This document shows, piece after piece, positions 1 through 5,297 of a stretch of 5,949 bases of DNA. The notes beneath the pieces were generated by a model that worked only from the letters and a program-made list of their open reading frames with translations, was not told the DNA's origin and did no database searches. The position numbers were made by a program, and so were the translations under genes. How positions within the stretch are numbered: the first letter of the stretch is position 1; every line of letters starts with the position of its first letter. The DNA comes from CALIKW01 sp038998005 (GTDB lineage: Archaea; Aenigmatarchaeota; Aenigmatarchaeia; CG10238-14; SCSR01): the NCBI GenBank assembly GCA_038998005.1, contig JAVZIY010000040.1, positions 1 through 5,949 on the forward strand, read 5' to 3'.

Positions 1-321
1 TCCGTTTAAAGGCTCTATTGCTCTTATTAAAACAGCTCCTGCTTTTGATTTTTCATGTGCAACAACATTAAAAAGCCAATTTCCATGGACCATATAAATT
101 AAAGCCTTTCCTGGCTTGCTATATAAAAGTTCAACACAATATTTTGGACTTCCTAAGCAAGCTCTTGAAGCAGGATCTTCCTTTCCATAGTAAGCTTCTG
201 TTTCAACAATTTTTCCTTTTAAGAATTTTGAATTTATTTTTCTAATCAAAATTTTTCCAAGCAAATCTTTCGCAACTTTTGCTGTATCCCTTTCATAAAA
301 TCTTCTAGGAAGAACTTTCAT
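1..321 (-). CDS. mpg: 3-methyladenine DNA glycosylase, AAG/MPG family (N-terminal part)
   Basis: Base-excision-repair glycosylase that flips out and removes alkylated purines such as 3-methyladenine from DNA. I translated this frame by hand: an open frame of 107 codons from an ATG at 321-319 that runs off the window without a stop, so the C-terminal end is missing. The start (MKVLPRRFYERDT), LAxxLLGK-like segment (residues 17-23, AKDLLGK), the signature ETEAY at about 40-44 with the family's catalytic Glu, YYGKEDPAS after it, the YMVHGNW segment near 76-82, the following conserved Asn, and VLIRAIEP near 98-105 all match the family. It differs from the human enzyme at some base-contacting sites: Arg replaces the base-stacking His after DPAS, and His replaces the intercalating Tyr before the Gly of YMVHG. 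I take this as a prokaryotic subfamily feature. The gene is divergent from rtcA with a 26-base gap and has no Shine-Dalgarno, so it is probably leaderless. Confidence 0.9.
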   Translation of the reverse strand, partial: MKVLPRRFYERDTAKVAKDLLGKILIRKINSKFLKGKIVETEAYYGKEDPASRACLGSPKYCVELLYSKPGKALIYMVHGNWLFNVVAHEKSKAGAVLIRAIEPLNG

Positions 322-347
322 AATTTTAATTTTGCTTAAAATATTAT
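322..347. promoter_or_regulatory. 26-base divergent promoter region between mpg and rtcA
   Basis: Only 26 bases separate the two outward-facing start codons, and they are almost all A/T. Neither start has a purine-rich Shine-Dalgarno, so both messages are probably leaderless. An archaeal box A sits about 25 bases before the transcription start. The box for rtcA would therefore lie around 320-330 (TTTTAAT-type sequence there) and that for mpg around 340-352 (ATATAAT-type on the minus strand). Each promoter would then overlap the first codons of the opposite gene. The positions are inferred from spacing and base composition only; in DNA this AT-rich TATA-like matches are common. Confidence 0.4.
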
Positions 348-1388
348 ATGGAAATTTTAGAAATAGATGGGGCAATAGGTTATGGACAAGTTTTAAGGAC
401 TGCCATAGCTCTTTCTTCTCTTTTACTTAAACCAATAAAAATTTTTAATATAAGAAAAGGAAGACCAAAACCAGGGCTTATGGCGCAGCATTTAACTGGA
501 GTAAAAATTGCTAGCGAATTTTGTAATGCTGAAATAAAAGGTTTAAAAATTGGTTCAACTGAGCTTGAATTTATTCCAAAAAGTTTTAAGATAGGAGATA
601 GAAGAATAGATATTGGCACTGCAGGTCAAATCTCTTTAATATTACAAACTCTAACTCCTTTACTAATCTTTGGAGAAAAGGAAACAAAACTTGAAATTAT
701 TGGGGGAACTGCAGGTTTAGGAGCACCAACGATTCATTTTGTTAAAAACATTTTTTTCCCCATTCTTTCAAAGCTTGGAATTAAAATTCCTGAATTGGAA
801 GTTGAAAGAGAAGGCTTTTATCCAAAGGGAGGAGGAATAGTTAAAACTAAGTTTTATCCTATTAAAAAGTTAAATTCAATCAAATTGCTTGAAATAGGCA
901 AAGTAAAAAATATAAGGGGAGTTTCTATAGCAGGTTCTTTACCAGAACATGTTGCCAAAAGACAAGCAAGCTCTGCAGAAAAACTTTTAAAAGATTATGG
1001 TTTTGAAGCAGAAATTGTAACGCAGGTAGTAAAAACTTTTTCTCCGGGAACTTCTATTATTCTTTGGGCTGAATGTGAAAATTCTATAATAGGAGCAGAT
1101 AATATAGGAAAAATGGGAGTGAAAGCTGAAATTATAGGAGAAGAATGTGCAAAAGAGCTTTTAGCCTCTTTGGAATCAAAAGCAGCTTTAGATAAATTTA
1201 TGGCAGACCAGATTCTAATATTTTTAGCTTTAGCTCAAGGAGAATCTTGCGTTAGCGTAGAAAAAATTACTGAGCATTGTATCACAAATATAAAAGTTGT
1301 AGAGAAAATGCTAAATGTTAAATTTAAAATAGATGAAAACTTTCCGCCAAAGATAAGTGTTGAAGGAATTGGCTTTGAAAGAAAATAA
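348..1388 (+). CDS. rtcA: RNA 3'-terminal phosphate cyclase
   Basis: Converts an RNA 3'-phosphate to a 2',3'-cyclic phosphate in an ATP-dependent reaction through an enzyme-AMP intermediate, acting in cytoplasmic RNA repair and processing. At 346 residues it has the usual family length. Visible landmarks are the N-terminal IDG motif (6-8), QVLRTA (14-19) with its conserved Arg17, the IRKGRPKPGL block (35-44) with Arg36 and Arg39, AQHL (46-49), DIGTAGQ (88-94), GGTAGLGAP (119-127), GFYPKGGG (156-163), and EHCITN (309-314), whose His310 matches the histidine that becomes adenylated (His309 in E. coli). The usual GEGGGQ loop is shortened here to GYGQ (11-14), which removes the Glu that helps hold the nucleotide and metal, although the rest of the active site looks intact. 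The ATG at 348 gives exactly the expected N-terminus. It is divergent from mpg and converges on the small gene at 1391-1663 with 2 bases between stops. Confidence 0.95.
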   Translation: MEILEIDGAIGYGQVLRTAIALSSLLLKPIKIFNIRKGRPKPGLMAQHLTGVKIASEFCNAEIKGLKIGSTELEFIPKSFKIGDRRIDIGTAGQISLILQTLTPLLIFGEKETKLEIIGGTAGLGAPTIHFVKNIFFPILSKLGIKIPELEVEREGFYPKGGGIVKTKFYPIKKLNSIKLLEIGKVKNIRGVSIAGSLPEHVAKRQASSAEKLLKDYGFEAEIVTQVVKTFSPGTSIILWAECENSIIGADNIGKMGVKAEIIGEECAKELLASLESKAALDKFMADQILIFLALAQGESCVSVEKITEHCITNIKVVEKMLNVKFKIDENFPPKISVEGIGFERK

Positions 1389-1390
1389 TT

Positions 1391-1663
1391 TCATTTTCTT
1401 TCTATAATTATTCTCTTTTCTAAATCATCAGAAATTTTTATTTCTATTGTTCCAAAACTCCTTTCTTTTTCAAGGGTCTTTTCAATTTCATAAACAAGAC
1501 TTTCTCTATTTTTAAAATCTTGCTCTGTGTCAAAAATTTTTTTAGAGTTATAATAAACAAAAATGCAATTCTCGTTAACAGGAAGATTTAAAATTTCATA
1601 TTTTTTAGCTATCTTACAAACTGTTTCATAAATTTTATCCCATTCTTCTTTTGAAGTTCTCAT
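1391..1663 (-). CDS. Hypothetical protein, 90 residues, unrecognised
   Basis: I do not recognise this protein. It begins with ATG, is rich in Lys and Glu, and has a single Cys in each of two places (residues 16 and 33), with no CxxC pair, signal peptide or membrane segment. The pattern suggests an N-terminal helix (about 4-22), a hydrophobic strand near 33-38 (CIFVYY), a charged helix near 54-68, and a final strand pair near 70-88 (GTIEIKI and RIIIERK). That would be a small soluble alpha/beta fold, which is inference from residue pattern alone. Coding is supported by the open frame filling the space exactly between the rtcA stop and the promoter-like region, and by residue use like that of its neighbours. 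There is no Shine-Dalgarno; a TTTAAA-type box about 25 bases upstream (near 1684-1691) would suit a leaderless message. It may be lineage-specific. Confidence 0.65.
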   Translation of the reverse strand: MRTSKEEWDKIYETVCKIAKKYEILNLPVNENCIFVYYNSKKIFDTEQDFKNRESLVYEIEKTLEKERSFGTIEIKISDDLEKRIIIERK

Positions 1664-1712
1664 AGAAATAATATAAGAGAAAAAGTTTAAATTTTATTCT
1701 TGAGGATATTAT

Positions 1713-1739
1713 ACTTTAGTTTCTTTAAGAATCTAAAGT
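1713..1739. repeat. Imperfect inverted repeat after TIP49: possible terminator hairpin or operator
   Basis: The arms at 1713-1723 (ACTTTAGTTTC) and 1729-1739 (GAATCTAAAGT) pair over 11 positions with one mismatch around a 5-base centre, TTTAA. It begins 9 bases past the TIP49 stop codon and lies 50 bases upstream of the start of the next gene on the same strand. It could end or stabilise the TIP49 message, or be a binding site in front of the 90-residue gene. No U-tract follows the hairpin directly on the minus strand; the nearest pyrimidine tract is about 25-35 bases further on. It is therefore not a classic terminator. Confidence 0.45.
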
Positions 1740-1747
1740 GGCTTTTA

Positions 1748-3112
1748 TTACTTTAAGAATTGTTCTTCAAATTCCTTCAAATACTGAACGGACTTTTTTA
1801 CATCAGAAAATAGCTTTTCAACATAAGCTATATGACTTTTCTCTATTTTTTCAGATTTTTTCTCTTTCGCAACTTCAAATGCTGGAGCAAGTAACTGAAT
1901 TGCATATCTCAAACTTGTTTTTACTCCAATTTCAGTTACATATTCCAAAGCATCTTCACTTATTTTCATTTTTTCTGACTCTATTCTTATTTCAATAATT
2001 TTTCTTATTTCATCCTTAGTGTATGGCTTTGTATTAATTATTAGTAATCTATCAAGTAAATCTAAGGGCATTCCATGCGCAGCCTTTATATCGGTTCCTC
2101 TTATTGTTGAAAAACCTCTGTTAGTTGCAAAAATTATTATTGGAGAAAGCTCTTGCTCTAAAGCGCGATTAAGAAAAGCAAATGTTTCTATATCGAGCAT
2201 ACTACATTCATCTATAAAAACAACTCCTGGCAGTAATTCGCATCTTCCTTCTTGAACTAATGCTTTAATATACTCATCAACTTCCTTTCTTACTTCAGAC
2301 TCAATTTCTTTTGATTCCCTTCCTCCAAAGAATAAACTGAAGATATCACTACCAGACTTTGAGCTTGCCAAATCCAAGGCATGTAAGGTTACAGGATAAA
2401 CAAACTCCTTTTCCTTCAAAACTTTTCCTCTTGGTATTGGTACAGGTTTCATTGTGGTTAAATCAACTTTTTTCTCTTTTGCAGCATCTTCACTTAACCC
2501 AAGTTTAACTATTCTTCCGCCATCAACATCAATCTGAACAACATCTCCAGTTTCTATTCCTTGCTGAATTAATTGAATAGCAAAACTTTGATCCATAGTT
2601 AATTTTTTACTTTCATCCTTTGTTGCAATTTTAATAGTTGCTCCTACAGGAATTTGCTGGTAAGGGTTATAAGGATGTTGAGCTTTTTCTATCGAAATCT
2701 CTTTTACTTCGCCTTCATAAATTTTTCTCATCTCATGAATCCTTGCCCCTATAGCTTTTCTTAAAGTTTGAGTTAAAAATTCTGTTTTCTTCATTTCTGT
2801 AGAAAAAATTTCACTTGCAGCTAAATGAACAAAAGGTACATATCTTCCCAATTCTTTTGCTATAGCCATTCCAATAGCAGTTTTTCCGCTTCCAGGAGGA
2901 CCTGCTAGTAAAATTGCCCTTCCTGCAAACTTCCCTTCTTTTATTAATCTAACAACCAAGCCTGCTGCTTCTCTAGCTTCTACTTGCCCAACCATTCCTT
3001 GAGCTACTTGTCTAGCTTTTAATCCATCTAAGCCCAAACCTTGGATATGAGAATGTGCAGCAATTCTTTCCCATTCACGAATAGATTCAGGAATTTCGGC
3101 TATTTCAGCCAA
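1748..3112 (-). CDS. TIP49/RuvBL-family AAA+ ATPase (TBP-interacting protein homologue)
   Basis: Archaeal counterpart of eukaryotic RUVBL1/RUVBL2 (pontin/reptin): hexameric AAA+ ATPases that help assemble RNA-protein and chromatin complexes. Its 454 residues match the family length. The N-terminus has the family's HSHIQGLGLDG (20-30). Walker A is GPPGSGKT (71-78), and Walker B is GVVFIDE (296-302) followed by CSMLD. Sensor 1 is IIFATNRG (326-333), the arginine-finger region PLDLLDRLLII (349-359) has Arg355, and sensor 2 is TSLRYA (399-404) with Arg402. About residues 125-290 form the inserted OB-fold domain II that separates RuvBL proteins from bacterial RuvB. All ATPase motifs look intact. 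The start is TTG: the strong GAGGTGAGGG site lies 6 bases before it and no ATG occurs until residue 40. It is last in the cluster with hsp20, L13e and the zinc-ribbon CS-like gene, and its ribosome-binding site contains the stop codon of that last gene. Confidence 0.95.
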   Translation of the reverse strand: MAEIAEIPESIREWERIAAHSHIQGLGLDGLKARQVAQGMVGQVEAREAAGLVVRLIKEGKFAGRAILLAGPPGSGKTAIGMAIAKELGRYVPFVHLAASEIFSTEMKKTEFLTQTLRKAIGARIHEMRKIYEGEVKEISIEKAQHPYNPYQQIPVGATIKIATKDESKKLTMDQSFAIQLIQQGIETGDVVQIDVDGGRIVKLGLSEDAAKEKKVDLTTMKPVPIPRGKVLKEKEFVYPVTLHALDLASSKSGSDIFSLFFGGRESKEIESEVRKEVDEYIKALVQEGRCELLPGVVFIDECSMLDIETFAFLNRALEQELSPIIIFATNRGFSTIRGTDIKAAHGMPLDLLDRLLIINTKPYTKDEIRKIIEIRIESEKMKISEDALEYVTEIGVKTSLRYAIQLLAPAFEVAKEKKSEKIEKSHIAYVEKLFSDVKKSVQYLKEFEEQFLK

Positions 3113-3115
3113 AAT

Positions 3116-3125
3116 CCCTCACCTC
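3116..3125 (-). promoter_or_regulatory. Strong Shine-Dalgarno for TIP49, overlapping the upstream stop codon
   Basis: The minus strand reads GAGGTGAGGG here, which matches the anti-Shine-Dalgarno of archaeal 16S rRNA well. The TGA stop of the zinc-ribbon gene (3121-3119) is inside it. It lies a few bases before the TTG at 3112-3110 and decides that unusual start. Ribosomes finishing the upstream gene would stop on top of this site, so translation of the two genes is probably coupled and their amounts linked. Confidence 0.75.
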
Positions 3126-3730
3126 TCGATATCTATTTTTAAAACACCATTTTTAAATTCTTTTCCAACTATTTCAGCATCACTTGAAATTGGGATTAAT
3201 TTAAAATAAGCCTTATCTCCAGCAATAGCTTTTATTTCAATACTCTGCTCTAGCTTCCTTATTTCTATATCTTTTTCTTTCACATCGGGCAATTTAACTG
3301 AAATTATTTGTCTATTTCCTAAATTCTTTATTTCTGCTTCAGGCTCTTCTGTAATTCTTGGAACTTTCACAGGTTTTTTCTCTTCCACTTCTCTAATAGG
3401 TTCTTTTACTCCAAATCTTTTCTTTATCTCAGGCTCAAGATTCTTATATTCTCCAAAAGTTTTAACCTCAACCTTAGGACTTTTTCCTGTTGCTGAATGA
3501 ATAGTTATACTTATTCCTCCTACAGAAGGCTTAAATCTAATTTTTGGTATTTCTAAAAATTTTGAAAATTCCTTGTCCATTCTTTCTATCTCTTTTTCCA
3601 CATCTTCAATTAAACCTTTTCCAAAAAATCCAAGCTCTTCCCTTAACTCCTCGCCACAATAAGGACAATAGTTCCATCTTTCTTCAATTTCTTCTTTGCA
3701 TGATGGACATTTAATTTTTTTCCTAAACAT
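3119..3730 (-). CDS. Zinc-ribbon protein with C-terminal Hsp20/CS (p23-like) domain
   Basis: Probable cytoplasmic co-chaperone or adaptor; the exact function is unknown. Taking the ATG at 3730-3728, it has 203 residues. An N-terminal zinc ribbon carries CPSC (8-11) and CPYC (22-25). A charged helical stretch follows (about 40-60), then an unrecognised conserved-looking segment near 70-94 (GGISITIHSATG, then VEVKTFGEY), a charged linker rich in Pro, Glu and Lys (about 107-130), and a beta-rich C-terminal domain (131-203). That domain contains SVKLPDV, EIRKLEQSIEIKA and FKNGVLKIDIER, the pattern of an alpha-crystallin/CS fold ending in the typical NGVLxI strand. A GTG at 3739 would add three residues, but the ATG gives a more usual start. 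The first 8 bases overlap the end of the L13e gene, and its stop lies in the TIP49 ribosome-binding site, so the product probably works with TIP49 or with new ribosomal proteins. Confidence 0.8.
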   Translation of the reverse strand: MFRKKIKCPSCKEEIEERWNYCPYCGEELREELGFFGKGLIEDVEKEIERMDKEFSKFLEIPKIRFKPSVGGISITIHSATGKSPKVEVKTFGEYKNLEPEIKKRFGVKEPIREVEEKKPVKVPRITEEPEAEIKNLGNRQIISVKLPDVKEKDIEIRKLEQSIEIKAIAGDKAYFKLIPISSDAEIVGKEFKNGVLKIDIER

Positions 3731-3923
3731 TTTTTCCACTCTTTTTAATGAATTCTTTAAGCATATTTATATTGTTTTCTAAACTACTTTTTCTTCTTTC
3801 ATCTACATAAATTCCTAGTTTTCTTGCTCCAGATTTGCTAAGTTCTGCAGCCTTAAGCTCAGATAAGCTAAATCCTCTTCCTTCCCTTTCTCTCCCTCTG
3901 TGTATTACCTTTGGTTTTAGCAT
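3723..3923 (-). CDS. rpl13e: Ribosomal protein L13e, short form
   Basis: Large-subunit ribosomal protein of the L13e family, which is found in eukaryotes and only some archaeal lineages. At 66 residues it keeps just the archaeal core: the basic start (MLKPKVIHRG), GRGFSLSELKAA (15-26, family form GrGFSlgELkeAG), ARKLGIYVDERRKS (33-46) and LENNINMLKEF (48-58). Eukaryotic L13e is about three times longer. The family's presence is a weak lineage clue, since most Euryarchaeota lack it. It starts at ATG, 41 bases after the hsp20 stop, with no Shine-Dalgarno. A TTTTTAAAA-type box about 20-25 bases upstream (3937-3949) could drive a leaderless message for this gene and those after it, separately from hsp20. 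Its TAG stop overlaps the start of the zinc-ribbon gene by 8 bases. Being beside chaperone genes rather than a ribosomal operon is unusual. Confidence 0.85.
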   Translation of the reverse strand: MLKPKVIHRGREREGRGFSLSELKAAELSKSGARKLGIYVDERRKSSLENNINMLKEFIKKSGKNV

Positions 3924-3964
3924 AAACTCTTTTTTATTTTAAAAATTTATTTTATTTTCTATTT

Positions 3965-4396
3965 TTACTCTACTTTAATTTCTTTTCCCTTCCTTCCTTT
4001 TTTTGGCATCCTTATTATCAAAACACCCTTATCCATTTCTGCCCTTGTTTTCTCGTAATCAATTGGAACGGGCAAAGTTAAAACTCTTTTTAAGACTCCA
4101 AGCTTTCTTTCTGCCCTAAAGAATTTCTCTCCTTCCTCAATTTTTTTCTCTTTATGTTGAGCCACTATTTCTAAAGTATTTTCTGTAGCTCTGATGCTTA
4201 CTTCATCTTTTTCAAATCCTGGTAAATCTGCTTTTACTATTAGCTCATTTTCCGTCTCGCTTATATCAACTGGAAAGGTTTCAAATCTTTCTAATGGCTC
4301 TATTATTTCTTCTTGGAAGGGTTCCCACATTCTTCTCATTAGCTTGTGAATTCTTCTGTGTAGTCTTTCTATTTCATCAAAAGGTTCCCATATCAT
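3965..4396 (-). CDS. hsp20: Small heat shock protein, Hsp20/alpha-crystallin family
   Basis: ATP-independent cytoplasmic chaperone that forms oligomers and holds unfolding proteins. With the ATG at 4396-4394 it has 143 residues, the normal archaeal size. An N-terminal helical arm rich in Arg, Trp and Phe (1-35, including WEPFDEIERLHRRIHKLMRRMWEPF in two parts) is followed by the alpha-crystallin domain (about 42-132). That domain has PVDISETENELIVKADLPGF (42-61), the long FFRAERKLGVLKRVLTLP stretch (92-109) and GVLIIRMPK (124-132). The C-terminal tail ends in the IxI/V anchor Ile140-Lys-Val142. A GTG at 4405 would add three residues. I prefer the ATG because GGTGA lies 5 bases before it and that GTG is inside the ribosome-binding site. 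It heads the cluster leading to L13e, the zinc-ribbon Hsp20-like gene and TIP49. Confidence 0.95.
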   Translation of the reverse strand: MIWEPFDEIERLHRRIHKLMRRMWEPFQEEIIEPLERFETFPVDISETENELIVKADLPGFEKDEVSIRATENTLEIVAQHKEKKIEEGEKFFRAERKLGVLKRVLTLPVPIDYEKTRAEMDKGVLIIRMPKKGRKGKEIKVE

Positions 4397-4401
4397 TTCT
4401 T

Positions 4402-4408
4402 TCACCTT
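4402..4408 (-). promoter_or_regulatory. Shine-Dalgarno of hsp20
   Basis: The minus strand reads AAGGTGA, 5 bases before the ATG at 4396-4394. It settles the choice between that ATG and the in-frame GTG at 4405-4403, which would lie within the site itself. It also shows that the hsp20 message has a leader, unlike several neighbouring genes with no visible site. Confidence 0.75.
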
Positions 4409-4447
4409 TTTAGGGTTTAAATAATCTAAAAAAATTATATCTGAACT

Positions 4448-4459
4448 AATTTATAAATT
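4448..4459 (-). promoter_or_regulatory. Probable box A (TATA) promoter of hsp20
   Basis: AATTTATAAATT is a perfect 12-base palindrome containing the TTTATAAA core of an archaeal box A, with A-rich sequence upstream on the minus strand that could serve as the BRE. It lies about 55 bases before the hsp20 ATG, putting the transcription start near 4425-4430 and leaving a leader of roughly 30 bases that includes the GGTGA site. A second TATA-like stretch (ATATAAT, near 4434-4441) is closer to the gene. No clear heat-shock regulator operator could be recognised. The DNA is AT-rich, so chance matches are possible. Confidence 0.5.
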
Positions 4460-4496
4460 TTTCCTTTAAAATTTTACGAAAAGAATGAACAAATTT

Positions 4497-5288
4497 TTAG
4501 ATTCCATAATCTAAAGGAAGAACTAAGCTTTTAATTCCTCTTAAGCTTTTCATAAATTCCTTTAAATCAAGTTCAATAACATCAAAACCATTTTTCTCTA
4601 GTTTCTTGTTCAAGCTGGATTTAAAATTAATTAACTTATTCTCACTTACTTGTAAAAATTCTACCGCTCCTTCTTCGCTCTCTTTTTTGCTTGCAAGAAT
4701 TATATCAAACTCATTTTCTTTTAAAAAATAATAGAGTTGAGAATCTATAACATCTTCGCTTATCACAGCAGTTTTATTTATTATATTAAAATTCTCTCTG
4801 ATTTTTTCTTGAGTTATTGGATGGGTTTCTATTTTAAAAATTTCTTTAAACTTGCTTACACCATACAAATTTCCCCTTTCATCTAACCCAATTAAAGCAA
4901 TTTTTTCATCAATTAAAAAAATGTTGCTCCCTTCTAGAATGCTAGGATATATTAGCTGACCGAATATTTTTATACCAAGCTGAAAAATCCTCTCCTTTAC
5001 TAAAAGCTCTTCACCTTGCCTTATGCTTGTTAGCCTTAGAATTAAAGCCTTCCCATCTAAAATAAAAGCCGGATCTCTTATGAAAACTAAATTTGGTTTG
5101 GACTCTAAAGTTTTAAGAGTATAGTTTATTTTTATCCCTTCCTCACGTAAGCTTTCAATTAGAGTGTCATGCTCTTTCTGTAATTTATCAAGTTTTGGCA
5201 TTTCCTTCCAGGAAAATTTTTCAAAATTTTTTTCCATAGAATGGATTTCTATATTTGGTCTATGAACTAAAACTTCTTTTAATTTCAT
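4497..5288 (-). CDS. Amidinotransferase/dimethylargininase-like protein, probable pseudoenzyme
   Basis: Pentein-fold protein of the guanidino-modifying superfamily (dimethylarginine dimethylaminohydrolase, arginine deiminase, amidinotransferase). Its 263 residues match the length of the hydrolase branch. Landmarks occur in family order: EVLVHRP (5-11), LQKEHDTLIESLREEGI (36-52), FIRDPAFIL (69-77), ILEGSNIFLIDEKIALIGLDERGN (117-140, in place of the EGGD block and the SeRTn block), GAVEFLQV (207-214), and ELDLKEF...RGIKSLVLPL (239-259). Yet the key residues are gone. EGGD has become EGSN (119-122), no HLD motif is present where expected near 160-172, and the nucleophilic Cys of the GGxxC motif is Ser254, with the first Gly replaced by Arg. 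It therefore probably does not catalyse the family reaction and may bind a ligand or protein. The frame is fully open, so it is not a decaying pseudogene. It follows S27e by 9 bases, with ATG and no Shine-Dalgarno. Confidence 0.8.
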   Translation of the reverse strand: MKLKEVLVHRPNIEIHSMEKNFEKFSWKEMPKLDKLQKEHDTLIESLREEGIKINYTLKTLESKPNLVFIRDPAFILDGKALILRLTSIRQGEELLVKERIFQLGIKIFGQLIYPSILEGSNIFLIDEKIALIGLDERGNLYGVSKFKEIFKIETHPITQEKIRENFNIINKTAVISEDVIDSQLYYFLKENEFDIILASKKESEEGAVEFLQVSENKLINFKSSLNKKLEKNGFDVIELDLKEFMKSLRGIKSLVLPLDYGI

Positions 5289-5297
5289 AATTAAATT

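Noticed and set aside
380..619. 79-residue open frame on the minus strand
   Set aside because: It lies entirely inside rtcA, whose protein has clear family motifs across the same bases; no recognisable protein is encoded on the opposite strand.
1664..1747. Small RNA or riboswitch in the gap between TIP49 and the 90-residue gene
   Set aside because: Apart from the inverted repeat the 84 bases are plain AT-rich sequence with no GC-rich structure or known motif.
1738..1998. 86-residue open frame on the plus strand, rich in Phe, Leu and Gln
   Set aside because: It is antisense to the C-terminal part of TIP49; its composition simply mirrors the Lys/Glu-rich codons of the real gene.
2019..2255. 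78-residue open frame on the plus strand
   Set aside because: It is antisense to the Walker B, sensor 1 and arginine-finger region of TIP49, which is plainly the coding strand.
4434..4460. Heat-shock regulator operator in front of hsp20
   Set aside because: AT-rich palindromic sequence is present, but I could not match a known archaeal heat-shock operator, and the 12-base palindrome is explained by a TATA box.
4497..5288. Calling the dimethylargininase-like gene a pseudogene
   Set aside because: The frame is complete, of family length, with normal start and stop and good conservation of structural motifs; only the catalytic residues are replaced, which fits a retained pseudoenzyme better.
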